In this document: one piece after another, positions 28,587-36,366 of the stretch | Layout: every line of letters starts with the position of its first letter | How positions within the stretch are numbered: the first letter of the stretch is position 1 | Assembly: GCA_900290245.1 (NCBI GenBank) | Contig: OKRB01000085.1 | Coordinates: forward strand, 53,778-117,777 | DNA length: 64,000 bases | Reading direction: 5' to 3' | Source: Candidatus Sulfuritelmatomonas gaucii | Lineage (GTDB): Bacteria > Acidobacteriota > Terriglobia > Terriglobales > Acidobacteriaceae | The notes under the pieces: model-generated | What the model saw: only the letters and a program-made list of their open reading frames with translations | Databases searched by the model: none | Told to the model about the DNA's origin: nothing | Program-made: the position numbers and the translations under genes

Positions 28587-29042
28587 ATGGATGAGTTCGA
28601 AAAGCTGATCGATGCTGCAAAGCGCGGTGCATTGGAAGACGTAAAGGTCATCGTTCGCGACCATCCGGCATGGGTCAGCCAGAAAGATGAAGAGGGTGCA
28701 ACGCCCCTTCACTATGCAGCGCTTGGTGGGCATCGCCCCGTCGTCAAGTTCCTCGTGCAGCAAGGCGCGGCAGTCAACGCTACCGACTCGCAATTCGGGG
28801 CGACGCCTGCGGGATGGGCGATTGAGTATCTCCGCGAGATGGGCGCCTTTCTCGGGATCGAGCTTGCTGACCTCGCGTTCGCGATCCAGCGAGGCCACAT
28901 CGATTGGGTTCGTCGATTCCTTCAGCGATTTCCAGCGCTTCGCCAAGCCAGCGATACCCAGGGCCGTCCCTTCAAACAACTCGCCGCTCAATCTGGCAAT
29001 CCGGAAATCCTCCGATTGTTCGAATCGGATGCAGCCCAATAG
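28587..29042 (+). CDS. Small ankyrin-repeat protein
   Basis: A 151-residue soluble protein. Ankyrin-like units are visible at about 5-30 (LIDAAKRGALEDVKVIVRD), 36-65 (EGATPLHYAALGGHRPVVKFLVQQGA) and more degenerate ones to about 145. No signal peptide or enzyme domain is seen, so it is likely a protein-binding scaffold of unknown partner. The start is ATG 28587 behind GGGAGG. An open frame extends upstream but has no support. It is divergent from scpB and convergent with the PiT gene. Confidence 0.85.
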   Translation: MDEFEKLIDAAKRGALEDVKVIVRDHPAWVSQKDEEGATPLHYAALGGHRPVVKFLVQQGAAVNATDSQFGATPAGWAIEYLREMGAFLGIELADLAFAIQRGHIDWVRRFLQRFPALRQASDTQGRPFKQLAAQSGNPEILRLFESDAAQ

Positions 29043-29122
29043 TCCGGAACTCCGGCCAACCTGCGCGCAAACAAAAGGCGCCCGGCCCCGTCGGACGCCC
29101 TTCAATTTCAGAGCCCGGTCGC

Positions 29123-30742
29123 TCAGAAGAATGTATGGAACAGGAAGTAAAGCGCGCCCGAAAGCAGCGCTGCGGCCGGCAGCGTGAACACCCATCCCGC
29201 CGCGATATTCCGCACCGTCGACAAATGCAGTCCGCTGCCATTAGCGGCCATGGTTCCCGCCACGCCTGAGCTGAGGATATGCGTGGTAGAGACCGGCAGT
29301 CCCCACATGTTGGCGGCAAAGATCGTCACCATCGCGACAACCTCGGCGCTCGCGCCTTGCGCATAGCTCAGGTGCTGCTTGCCGATCCTTTCGCCGACGG
29401 TGATGACAATTCTCTTCCAGCCGACCATCGTGCCCAGGCCAAGCGCCAGCGCCACTGCCACTTTCACCCAATTAGGAATGTACTTGGTGCTCTTATCCAG
29501 CTTGTTCTCATAATTTTTCAGCACGGCTGTCTCCGCCGCACTGAAGGCTGGGTTGTGCGCCTGCTCCATCTGCCGCAGAGCCGCGCCGGTCAAGTACATG
29601 TCGTTGCGTACATTTGCTTGGTCGCGCGCTGGAACCGACTTGAAGCTCTTGTATCCCACAACCTCATGATTCACTTCCTTCACCAGCAGGCCCACAGCCA
29701 GCAGGGTGTCGGGCTGGAACTGTTTCGTCTGGATGTACTTGGTCACCTCGGCGCGCGCATCCGGATCAAGAGCCACCTCCGGATTCACGTGCTGGTCGAG
29801 GATGTGCCCCGCCTGCTCTGAAGCGGCGATGAAGCTCTGCACCTCCATCGGGCTCACAGCGTGATTCAGCGCGTATGCGGTGGGGACGGTCCCGATCAAA
29901 ATCAGCATGATCAGACCCATACCCTTTTGCCCATCGTTCGAACCGTGAGAAAAACTTACTCCGGAACAAGTCAGAAGCAACAATGCGCGAATCGGCCAGG
30001 GAGGCGGTTGATGATTCGTCGGAGCTTCATAAAGTGAAGGAAACTTGATCAGCCGCTTTGACACAAAGATCAAAAGCGCGGCCAGGGTAAATCCCAGGAG
30101 CGGCGATACCAACAGAACCTTGAAAACCTTGATCGCCTGCTGCCAATCCACGCCAGAGCTTCCCGAGTTCGGATTCATGAACTGATTAGCCAGCCCCACT
30201 CCAATGATCGACCCGACCATGGTGTGCGAGCTCGATGCCGGCAAACCAAACCACCATGTGCCCAGATTCCAAAGAATTGCGGCGATCAGCAGCGCAAAGA
30301 TCATCGAAAAGCCAGCGCCCGAGCTGACCTTGAGAATCAGCTCCACCGGTAGCAGCGTAATGATGGCGAACGCCACCGTGCCCGAAGAAAACAGCACGCC
30401 CGCCAGGTTGCAAAGTCCAGACCACACCACGGCAATGTTCGGCGCCAGTGAATTTGTATAAATCACCGTGGCCACCGCGTTCGCCGTATCGTGAAAACCG
30501 TTCACAAACTCAAACCCGAGCGCGATCACCAACGCCAGCCCTAGCAGAAGATAAGGCCAGATGCTCGTAACGGTCACACTGTCCAGATCTTTGGCGACGT
30601 GAACGCCGATGTAAGCCAGCCCGCTCAACAAGGCCAGCGCGAAGATCCACACACCGGCCTGGCTCGAATTTCTCTTAGGGCTGCGCTCAGTGAGGGAACG
30701 AGTCGATGAAATGACTGGAACTGCCGTCGCAAGATCGGCCAT
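29123..30742 (-). CDS. PiT-family inorganic phosphate transporter
   Basis: A 539-residue inner-membrane protein with about ten TM helices. The PiT signatures are GFEFVNGFHDTANAVATVIY in the N-terminal half and GLPVSTTHILSSGVAGTMAA in the C-terminal half. A soluble loop of about 110 residues sits in the middle (about 295-420). These carriers import phosphate with H+ or Na+, at low affinity and often as metal-phosphate. No PhoU-like gene is adjacent. A 447-bp upstream gap may hold its promoter. Confidence 0.95.
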   Translation of the reverse strand: MADLATAVPVISSTRSLTERSPKRNSSQAGVWIFALALLSGLAYIGVHVAKDLDSVTVTSIWPYLLLGLALVIALGFEFVNGFHDTANAVATVIYTNSLAPNIAVVWSGLCNLAGVLFSSGTVAFAIITLLPVELILKVSSGAGFSMIFALLIAAILWNLGTWWFGLPASSSHTMVGSIIGVGLANQFMNPNSGSSGVDWQQAIKVFKVLLVSPLLGFTLAALLIFVSKRLIKFPSLYEAPTNHQPPPWPIRALLLLTCSGVSFSHGSNDGQKGMGLIMLILIGTVPTAYALNHAVSPMEVQSFIAASEQAGHILDQHVNPEVALDPDARAEVTKYIQTKQFQPDTLLAVGLLVKEVNHEVVGYKSFKSVPARDQANVRNDMYLTGAALRQMEQAHNPAFSAAETAVLKNYENKLDKSTKYIPNWVKVAVALALGLGTMVGWKRIVITVGERIGKQHLSYAQGASAEVVAMVTIFAANMWGLPVSTTHILSSGVAGTMAANGSGLHLSTVRNIAAGWVFTLPAAALLSGALYFLFHTFF

Positions 30743-31189
30743 CAGAAATCTCCACGACGGCCGGAGAAATTCCGGGTCCGCCTGGGCCTCCGGCTGGAAG
30801 ACTCAACAACGGTGCAACTTCTGAACTGAAATGGAGATGGATTTTGGCTGGAGAAAGACGATCCGGAGAATATGGCGTCCATAAAACCTCAACAACCGCA
30901 ACGTTCCACGGTTGTTTACCCGGCGGTGAGGAAATTGAAACCGGGCTACAGCAAAGTCTACACCCGGCGGCCCAAACGGATGTGGAAGATCGCGGCCTTT
31001 ACCCATGCTCACCGGTGAGCTCCGGTGACATCCGTCCTCGCATATCTATATGTAACTAAATAACTTATAGGTTTCGCGATCCTGTTCTCAATTCTGGGAC
31101 GGCGGCTCGACCACCCCTTGACGCAAGCGCCGCCAAAAACCATGCCTTCCAGGAACTGGAGTCGCCTCATCTTGCCGAATCAAAATAAG
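30743..31189. other. Intergenic region upstream of the PiT gene
   Basis: 447 bp without a convincing gene. It contains a 7-bp perfect hairpin (TCACCGG 31009-31015 with CCGGTGA 31022-31028). An AT-rich patch around 31039-31072 may include a minus-strand promoter for the transporter. I could not define either promoter hexamer. Confidence 0.4.
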
Positions 31190-33865
31190 TTACTCCGGAA
31201 GTGTCAGCGTGCCCTCAACCGCGAAGCCGCCAGCCACCCTCTCGGTTCCGGCGATCGGCTGCCGCTGCCCTCCGCCGATGCTTACGTGATAATCGCCCGC
31301 AGCGACCACCGGCTCGCCCGCCTCGGTGACCATGCACAGGTCGCGCGGCTTCAGCTCAAAATGCACCGTCGTTGATGCGCCCGGCTCCAGGTGCACGCGC
31401 TCGAATCCCCGCAGCGCACGCAATGGCGCGCCGGCAACCGGCGGAAAACTCAAATACAATTGCGCCACTTCGTCGCTCGCACGCGGTCCTGTATTCGTCA
31501 CCGTCGCTTGCACCACAACCGTGTCCCCCGCATGCACCGCGCCGCTGGGCCCCTTCAAATCGCTGTAACGGAACTTTGTATAGCTGAGTCCATAGCCGAA
31601 TGGATAAAGCGGCGTCCCGCTGAAGTAGCGATACGTCCTTCCCTTCATTGCGTAGTCTTCGAACGGCGGCAACTGATCCGCGCTCTTGTAGAACGTCACC
31701 GGCAGTCGTCCAGCAGGATCATTCGCTCCCGAAAGCGTCTCCGCGACCGCCGTTCCACCTTCTTCGCCGGGATACCACGCATCGAGAATCGCGTTCGCGT
31801 GCTCATTTGCCCACTTCACCGCCAGTGCGCTGCCGTTGGTCAACACCACCACCAGCGGCTTTTGCGCAGTCTCCACCGCTTCAAGCAGATTGCGCTCGGG
31901 CTCCGGCAAATCCAGGCTCGTCCGGTCGCCGCCTTTAAAGCCCGGCTCGCTCACCAGCATCTCCTCGCCCTCCAGCTTGCTGGTGATTCCCACCACAGCC
32001 ACCACAACGTCTGCGTTTTGCGCGGCCACAACCACTGCGGGATCAACGCTCCGATCGACCTTGTGCCACAACAGCCTCACGTACAGTGGCGCATTGTCAT
32101 CGGTCCGCTGATAGTCCACAACCACTCGGTACGGCTGGTCCGCTTCAAGATGAACCTGGCCCATGTGCGCCTCCACTCCGTGCGGATAGTTCGCATTGCT
32201 CACACTCTTGCCGTCAAGAAACAGCCGGAAGAACCCATCCGTCTCGATCCCCAGGCTGTAATCGCCCGTCTCTTTCGGTGTCAGCGTTGTCTCCCATTTC
32301 ACTGTCAGCGGCTTGGCGTCGGCTGCGGCGGCCGGCACCGTCTCAGCCGTCGTATCGATTCCCGCCTCGATGCGGGTCGCCAGCGCAGTCCCTATCGAGC
32401 TCTCATTGTTCGTGAACCCGACGATGTTTGTGCTGAAATAGCTGGCCTTCGCGCCGGGTTGCCCCTCCGTTGTCAGCACCGCGTTCGGCACCGGCTCGGT
32501 CTGCTTGCTCAGGAATCCCGTTCCCTGCACATAGTTGATCGTGTCGCCCGCAAACTCTTTCTTCATTCCCTCCAGGATCGACACCGTGTGCGCAGGAATC
32601 CCGTTGTAGTTGCCCAGCAGCACAGGCGTCTGATCCGCCAGCGGCCCCACCACCAGGATCTTTGTCCCAGTCGATTTCAGCGGCAACACGCCGTCGTTCT
32701 TCAACAGCACCATCGACTCGTTGGCCAGCTTCAGCGCCAGCTCGCGATGCGCCGCGCTATTCAGTTCGCTTGAGTCGATCTTTGTATAAGGCACCATCTC
32801 CGGCGGATCGAACATCCCCAGCTTGACGCGCGCCGTAAACAACCGGATCAGCGTCGTGTCGATCTCGCTTTCCTTCAGGTATCCCTCTTTCACTGCGTCA
32901 AGATACGGCTTGTAGTCGTGATCGTCGGTGACCTTGGCGCGAAAATCTACGCACTCGTTGTCCATCCCGCGCTCCAGGCTGATCGCCGAGGCCTGCGCCT
33001 GGGTCGGCTCGTAGTGGTGATTCTCGAAGATGTCGCGCACCGCTCCGCAATCCGACACCACGTATCCCTGAAATCCCCATTTGCCGCGAAGCTGGTCATC
33101 GAGCAGGAACTCGTTCGCGCACGCGGGCTCTCCATTGATGCTGTTGTAGGCGCACATCACGCTGTCAGCCTTGCCCTCCGTCACCGCCGCGCGAAATGCC
33201 GGCAGATACGTGTCGAGTTCATCATGCTTGCTCACCGTCACGTCGGCCTTGTGACGTGTCGGTTCCGGCCCGCTGTGCACGGCAAAGTGCTTGGGTGTTG
33301 CGATCACCCGGTAATAATGCGGATCGTCGCCCTGCATTCCCGTCACGAACGCCACGCCCATCCGCGCCGTTAAAAACGGATCCTCGCCGTACGTCTCCTG
33401 GCCGCGCCCCCACCGCGGATCACGGAAAATGTTGATATTCGGCGCCCAGAAATCCAGCCCATGAAAAATGACGCTGTCCCCGCCATTCGCGGCCAACGAT
33501 TGCTCATGCACAACCCGTGCCTCGGTGCTGATGTCCACGGCCATCTCGTGAATCTTCGCGGTGTCGAAGGTCGCCGCCAGCCCGATCGGCTCCGGAAACT
33601 CAGTGGTGTCGTTCACAGCCACGCCGTGCAGCGCCTCGCTCCACCAGTCGTAGCCCGGCACGCCCAGCCGCGGAATCGCGCGCGCCTGGTTCACCAGCTG
33701 GCTCGCCTTCTCCTCGAGAGTCATCCTGTGCACCAGGTCCGCAGCGCGCTGTTCGGCAGGCAGATTCGAATTCAGGTACGCAGGCTTCTCCCCAGTCTGC
33801 GCCGGCACCAGCCTCGCCGCTCCCAGCACAACCAGCCCCGTCATCACCATCCGCATTCCAATCAT
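31190..33865 (-). CDS. Glycoside hydrolase family 3 beta-glucosidase/xylosidase with PA14 insert
   Basis: An 891-residue exported enzyme. The signal peptide is about 1-22 (MIGMRMVMTGLVVLG). The GH3 N-terminal TIM barrel (about 30-340) has GVPGYDWWSEALHGVA and the nucleophile Asp near 270 in GYVVSDCGAVRD. The GH3 C-terminal domain (about 365-730) is split by a PA14-like beta domain (about 495-640, GDYSLGIETDGFFRLFLDG). A fibronectin-III-like domain closes the chain. The layout matches enzymes that remove terminal glucose or xylose from plant oligosaccharides in the periplasm. The start is ATG 33865 behind GGGAGAGGA. Exact sugar specificity is unknown. Confidence 0.94.
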   Translation of the reverse strand: MIGMRMVMTGLVVLGAARLVPAQTGEKPAYLNSNLPAEQRAADLVHRMTLEEKASQLVNQARAIPRLGVPGYDWWSEALHGVAVNDTTEFPEPIGLAATFDTAKIHEMAVDISTEARVVHEQSLAANGGDSVIFHGLDFWAPNINIFRDPRWGRGQETYGEDPFLTARMGVAFVTGMQGDDPHYYRVIATPKHFAVHSGPEPTRHKADVTVSKHDELDTYLPAFRAAVTEGKADSVMCAYNSINGEPACANEFLLDDQLRGKWGFQGYVVSDCGAVRDIFENHHYEPTQAQASAISLERGMDNECVDFRAKVTDDHDYKPYLDAVKEGYLKESEIDTTLIRLFTARVKLGMFDPPEMVPYTKIDSSELNSAAHRELALKLANESMVLLKNDGVLPLKSTGTKILVVGPLADQTPVLLGNYNGIPAHTVSILEGMKKEFAGDTINYVQGTGFLSKQTEPVPNAVLTTEGQPGAKASYFSTNIVGFTNNESSIGTALATRIEAGIDTTAETVPAAAADAKPLTVKWETTLTPKETGDYSLGIETDGFFRLFLDGKSVSNANYPHGVEAHMGQVHLEADQPYRVVVDYQRTDDNAPLYVRLLWHKVDRSVDPAVVVAAQNADVVVAVVGITSKLEGEEMLVSEPGFKGGDRTSLDLPEPERNLLEAVETAQKPLVVVLTNGSALAVKWANEHANAILDAWYPGEEGGTAVAETLSGANDPAGRLPVTFYKSADQLPPFEDYAMKGRTYRYFSGTPLYPFGYGLSYTKFRYSDLKGPSGAVHAGDTVVVQATVTNTGPRASDEVAQLYLSFPPVAGAPLRALRGFERVHLEPGASTTVHFELKPRDLCMVTEAGEPVVAAGDYHVSIGGGQRQPIAGTERVAGGFAVEGTLTLPE

Positions 33866-33887
33866 CGTCGTCCTCTCCCGTCTCGCT

Positions 33888-33936
33888 GCCCCATCCTTGC
33901 GGGCGCCTTTGTCTTTGCCGCAAGGGTGGGATGGCC
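33888..33936. repeat. GCCCCATCC hairpin repeat
   Basis: CCCATCCTTGCGG (33890-33902) pairs with CCGCAAGGGTGGG (33918-33930) in 13 base pairs with one G-T wobble, around a 15-nt loop. It resembles the elements at 11586, 17311 and 39252. Confidence 0.8.
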
Positions 33937-34182
33937 CCCGAATGAACCACAAAATCATCGGTTGCACTTCCGTGCGTAGAGTTTCTTGTGCCCTCAGCGG
34001 CCCACTCTAATCGCCGCATTCCTTCGCTGTCAACAATCCGCCACCATGCAAAATCGCTTTAGATCAGGCAACCCCAGTCTCGTCCTGCATCGCAAATCAG
34101 GAGCTCTCCGAGGCCTTGATTCCGACACCTGGTTCGACAGATCCAACCGCGCCGATGATGCCCAGGCGCCTCACCTCTGCGG

Positions 34183-34239
34183 AATAACTCCGCCAACTCC
34201 GCTAACCCCGCTCTTCCCCTGATCACTGACCCCTGACCA
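34183..34239. repeat. Nonamer then heptamer tandem array upstream of ECF sigma
   Basis: Four nonamers of the form AATAACTCC / GCCAACTCC / GCTAACCCC / GCTCTTCCC (34183-34218) run straight into three heptamers CTGATCA, CTGACCC, CTGACCA (34219-34239). The array ends 9 bp before the candidate -35. Confidence 0.8.
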
Positions 34240-34248
34240 CGGTTTCGG

Positions 34249-34277
34249 TGTAACCTTTCTGCGGTCACACGCGTAAA
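34249..34277 (+). promoter_or_regulatory. Candidate ECF-sigma-dependent promoter
   Basis: TGTAAC (34249-34254), then 17 bp, then CGTA (34272-34275). The layout resembles ECF promoters of the TGAAAC/CGTA class. It is 22 bp upstream of the sigma gene start, consistent with autoregulation. This is pattern inference. Confidence 0.5.
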
Positions 34278-34299
34278 CCCAATCAGAAAGGGAAGACGG

Positions 34300-34845
34300 A
34301 TGCCGGAACGAGCGAGCAGCGTGCTGGATCTCTTTCAGCAAGGTGATCTCGACGCATTCGAATCGCTCTTCCGCACGCATCAGCGCGCCGTTTATGGCTG
34401 GATCCTGCGCATCGTCCGCGATCCGTCGGCCGCTGAAGATCTCACGGTCGAGACGTTCTGGCGCATCCATCGCGCACATGCGCGTTTTCAGTCCGAACGT
34501 TCTTTCGAGCCCTGGGCGCGTCGCATTGCCACGCGCGCTGCACTCGACTGGCTCCGCGCGCGGCGGCCTGAAGTTGAGCTCACCGATCAGGTTCTTGCCG
34601 ATCTTCCCTCCGCGCCCGCGGCCGATCCCGGCGTCACTGCCGACATTCGCCGCAGAACCGCGCAGGCGTTCGCGCGATTGCCTTATCGCCTGCGCACTGC
34701 GGCAATTCTCGCCGTTGTTGAGGAACAGCCGCACAAAGAAGTGGCCGCCGCACTCGGCATTACGGTCACCGCCGTGAAACTGCGCGTCTTTCGCGCCCTT
34801 CGATTGTTGAGAAAAGATCTGGAACGACAAGGAATCAAGCCATGA
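34300..34845 (+). CDS. ECF-family RNA polymerase sigma factor
   Basis: A 181-residue sigma-70 family protein with regions 2 and 4 only. Region 2 spans about 8-75 (AFESLFRTHQRAVYGWILRIV, then PSAAEDLTVETFWRIH). Region 4 spans about 122-175 (RLPYRLRTAAILAVVEEQPHKEVAAALG, then the TAVKLRVFRALRLLRK helix). It would redirect RNA polymerase to a small regulon. It overlaps the next gene by 4 bp (ATGA), the usual layout with an anti-sigma factor. A promoter matching an ECF pattern lies directly upstream. The inducing signal is unknown. Confidence 0.95.
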   Translation: MPERASSVLDLFQQGDLDAFESLFRTHQRAVYGWILRIVRDPSAAEDLTVETFWRIHRAHARFQSERSFEPWARRIATRAALDWLRARRPEVELTDQVLADLPSAPAADPGVTADIRRRTAQAFARLPYRLRTAAILAVVEEQPHKEVAAALGITVTAVKLRVFRALRLLRKDLERQGIKP

Positions 34846-35102
34846 ATGCACACCCCGGAAAGCGAATCGACGACGATCGGATCAAGGAACTGCTCACTCA
34901 GGCCCTTCCGCCGGTCGAGCCGGATGTCGAGCCGGCTCGCGACCTCTGGCCCTCGGTGCTCCGGCGCCTCGATACCGAACCCGCAGCGCCGGCGTCAGGC
35001 TCGCTGCGCCGCAACTGGTTCGACCTGGCGCTTCTTGCCGGCCTCATCGTTTTCGCGGCCTCATTCCCGGCCACGATCCCGGTCTTTCTCTATTACTTGT
35101 GA
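34842..35102 (+). CDS. Short single-TM protein, putative anti-sigma factor
   Basis: An 86-residue protein. A charged cytoplasmic-looking N-terminus (about 1-58, with DDRIKELLTQALPPVEPDVEPARDLW split over two segments) is followed by one TM helix (about 63-83) near the C-terminus. Translational coupling to the sigma gene and this topology fit an anti-sigma factor. It lacks the HxxxCxxC zinc motif and has almost no periplasmic domain. The function is inferred from context only. Confidence 0.7.
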   Translation: MNAHPGKRIDDDRIKELLTQALPPVEPDVEPARDLWPSVLRRLDTEPAAPASGSLRRNWFDLALLAGLIVFAASFPATIPVFLYYL

Positions 35103-35136
35103 GCTGAAAGCTGAAAGCTGAGAGCTGACAGCTTGA
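35102..35136. repeat. Heptamer tandem array AGCTGAA
   Basis: The units AGCTGAA, AGCTGAA, AGCTGAG, AGCTGAC and a partial AGCTTGA run from 35102, overlapping the end of the preceding stop codon. They lead into CTGAAAGGAG, the ribosome-binding site of the next gene. Confidence 0.85.
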
Positions 35137-35158
35137 AGCGACTGAAAGGAGCTTCACC

Positions 35159-35608
35159 ATGTCCACCCATCCATACCTTCGCGCCTATCTCGCCGGAATC
35201 TTTGTGCCAACTCTCATCCTGCCGCTGATGCTCACGGCGTTCATCGTGCTGCGCCTCGTGCTGCAAGTGCCGGTGCCCATTGAGCGGGGGCTCGTTTTTC
35301 CTTTAGCTCTTGTTCCCGTGGTGTGGGGATTGTGGAGCGTGCTTTGGCTCGGTTCGCATGAGCACACTCACCTCAACGTGGGGGTGCACGGCGCTATTCT
35401 GCCCTTCTTGCTGTTGCCTGCAGGAGCCTTCATCGCACATGCCTCGGGCGTGGTCGCGTTCGGAGCTACCAGCGTTACCTGGTTCCAGGCCCTCCAGATC
35501 CCCTACGTACTCATCGCCTGCGGCTTTTGCTGCGGCGTCGCCGCCTACTACCTGGTCTGGAAGTACATCGTCGGCTTCGTCAACCGCGTTCTCGGCATTG
35601 CGGCGTAG
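35159..35608 (+). CDS. Four-helix membrane protein of unknown function
   Basis: A 149-residue membrane protein with helices near 8-35, 45-65, 75-100 and 108-140. A loop between helices 2 and 3 has HEHTHLNVG, two close histidines that could bind metal. I do not recognise the family. It is the third gene of the ECF sigma cassette, and its start codon follows AAAGGAGCTTCACC just after a heptamer array. It is likely a target or partner of the sigma system. Confidence 0.75.
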   Translation: MSTHPYLRAYLAGIFVPTLILPLMLTAFIVLRLVLQVPVPIERGLVFPLALVPVVWGLWSVLWLGSHEHTHLNVGVHGAILPFLLLPAGAFIAHASGVVAFGATSVTWFQALQIPYVLIACGFCCGVAAYYLVWKYIVGFVNRVLGIAA

Positions 35609-35681
35609 CGCTGGCCCCAACTGCCGCCGGTCCCTGGCACCGTCGGTCTCCTGACGGCCGGGGGCCACGCCAGCAGCGATC

Positions 35682-35717
35682 ACTGAATGACTGACAACTG
35701 AGAACTGACAACTGAAA
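35682..35717. repeat. Heptamer tandem array ACTGACA
   Basis: The units ACTGAAT, then (after one base) ACTGACA, ACTGAGA, ACTGACA, ACTGAAA run directly upstream of AGCTGAAAGGAG, the ribosome-binding site for the gene at 35742. The neighbouring array at 35102 has the same period and the same position relative to a start codon. Confidence 0.85.
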
Positions 35718-35741
35718 ACCGATAGCTGAAAGGAGCCCCCC

Positions 35742-36227
35742 ATGTTCGTACTTGTTCGCACCCTCACTTACGCCACCATCTTTGTCGGGCTCCTGTTCAT
35801 CTATCTGCCAGCGCGGCTCCTCGCGTGGAGCGGGATTGTCCACCCGATCAGTCTGGGCTGGCCACAGATTATTGGCCTCGTCATTGGCAGCGGCGGCGCG
35901 CTGCTTGCCCTCGCCTGCATCAGCGCCTTCATCTTCATCGGCAAAGGCACTCCAGCGCCTTTCGATCCGCCACGCCGCCTCGTCGTCCGCGGACCCTACC
36001 GCTTTGTTCGCAATCCGATGTACATGGGCGCAGCTCTCGTTCTCGCTGGAACTGCTCTCTACTATCAATCCGCTGTCCTGCTCGCCTTCCTCGCGCTCTT
36101 CATCCTGGCCACGCATCTTTTTGTCGTGATTTACGAAGAACCCACGCTCCACCGCAGCTTCGGATCTGACTATGTGGCGTACTGCGACCATGTCCGCCGC
36201 TGGCGGCCGACGGCCTCGCGCAGTTAG
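35742..36227 (+). CDS. Isoprenylcysteine/phospholipid methyltransferase-like membrane protein
   Basis: A 161-residue protein with about four TM helices. The C-terminal half holds the ICMT/PEMT signature: RRLVVRGPYRFVRNPMYMG (about 83-101), then a helical hairpin and EEPTLHRSFGSDYVAYCDHVRRW. These enzymes methylate prenylated cysteine, phospholipids or other small membrane substrates using SAM. In bacteria the substrate is usually unknown. It ends the ECF cassette, so it may be an envelope-modification output of that sigma factor. The start is at ATG 35742 with AAAGGAGCCCCCC before it. Confidence 0.88.
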   Translation: MFVLVRTLTYATIFVGLLFIYLPARLLAWSGIVHPISLGWPQIIGLVIGSGGALLALACISAFIFIGKGTPAPFDPPRRLVVRGPYRFVRNPMYMGAALVLAGTALYYQSAVLLAFLALFILATHLFVVIYEEPTLHRSFGSDYVAYCDHVRRWRPTASRS

Positions 36228-36317
36228 CTTGGCTCAGACTTCAGTGATGTGACACTTGGCGAACAGTCACAGTCGCCCAAACAAGCGCTGCAGCCTCGAC
36301 TAGCCGGCTGTGATTGA

Positions 36318-36366
36318 AGCTGATAGCCGACTGGTGAAAGCTGGCACCTAGCAGCTAGCAGCTGCC
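36318..36366. repeat. Heptamer array covering the 3' end of the Gfo/Idh/MocA gene
   Basis: Seven degenerate heptamers (AGCTGAT, AGCCGAC, TGGTGAA, AGCTGGC, ACCTAGC, AGCTAGC, AGCTGCC). The minus-strand stop codon at 36355-36357 and the last Ser-Cys codons of the oxidoreductase lie inside. Confidence 0.8.

Larger units (their letters stand above)
33866..34299. other. Intergenic region between GH3 and ECF sigma genes, repeat-rich
   Basis: This 434-bp divergent gap holds a hairpin repeat (33888-33936), a nonamer array (34183-34218), a heptamer array (34219-34239) and an ECF-type promoter (34249-34277). I see no gene. Confidence 0.7.

Noticed and set aside
28341..29195. The long upstream extension of the scpB frame
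   Set aside because: It overlaps the ankyrin gene on the opposite strand and lacks homology; ScpB similarity begins at 28340.
30844..31059. A 71-residue plus-strand frame in the gap before the PiT gene
   Set aside because: No ribosome-binding site, no recognisable composition, and crossed by a hairpin.
34183..34239. CRISPR-like array
   Set aside because: Units are 9 or 7 bp without spacers; they are tandem repeats, not a CRISPR array.
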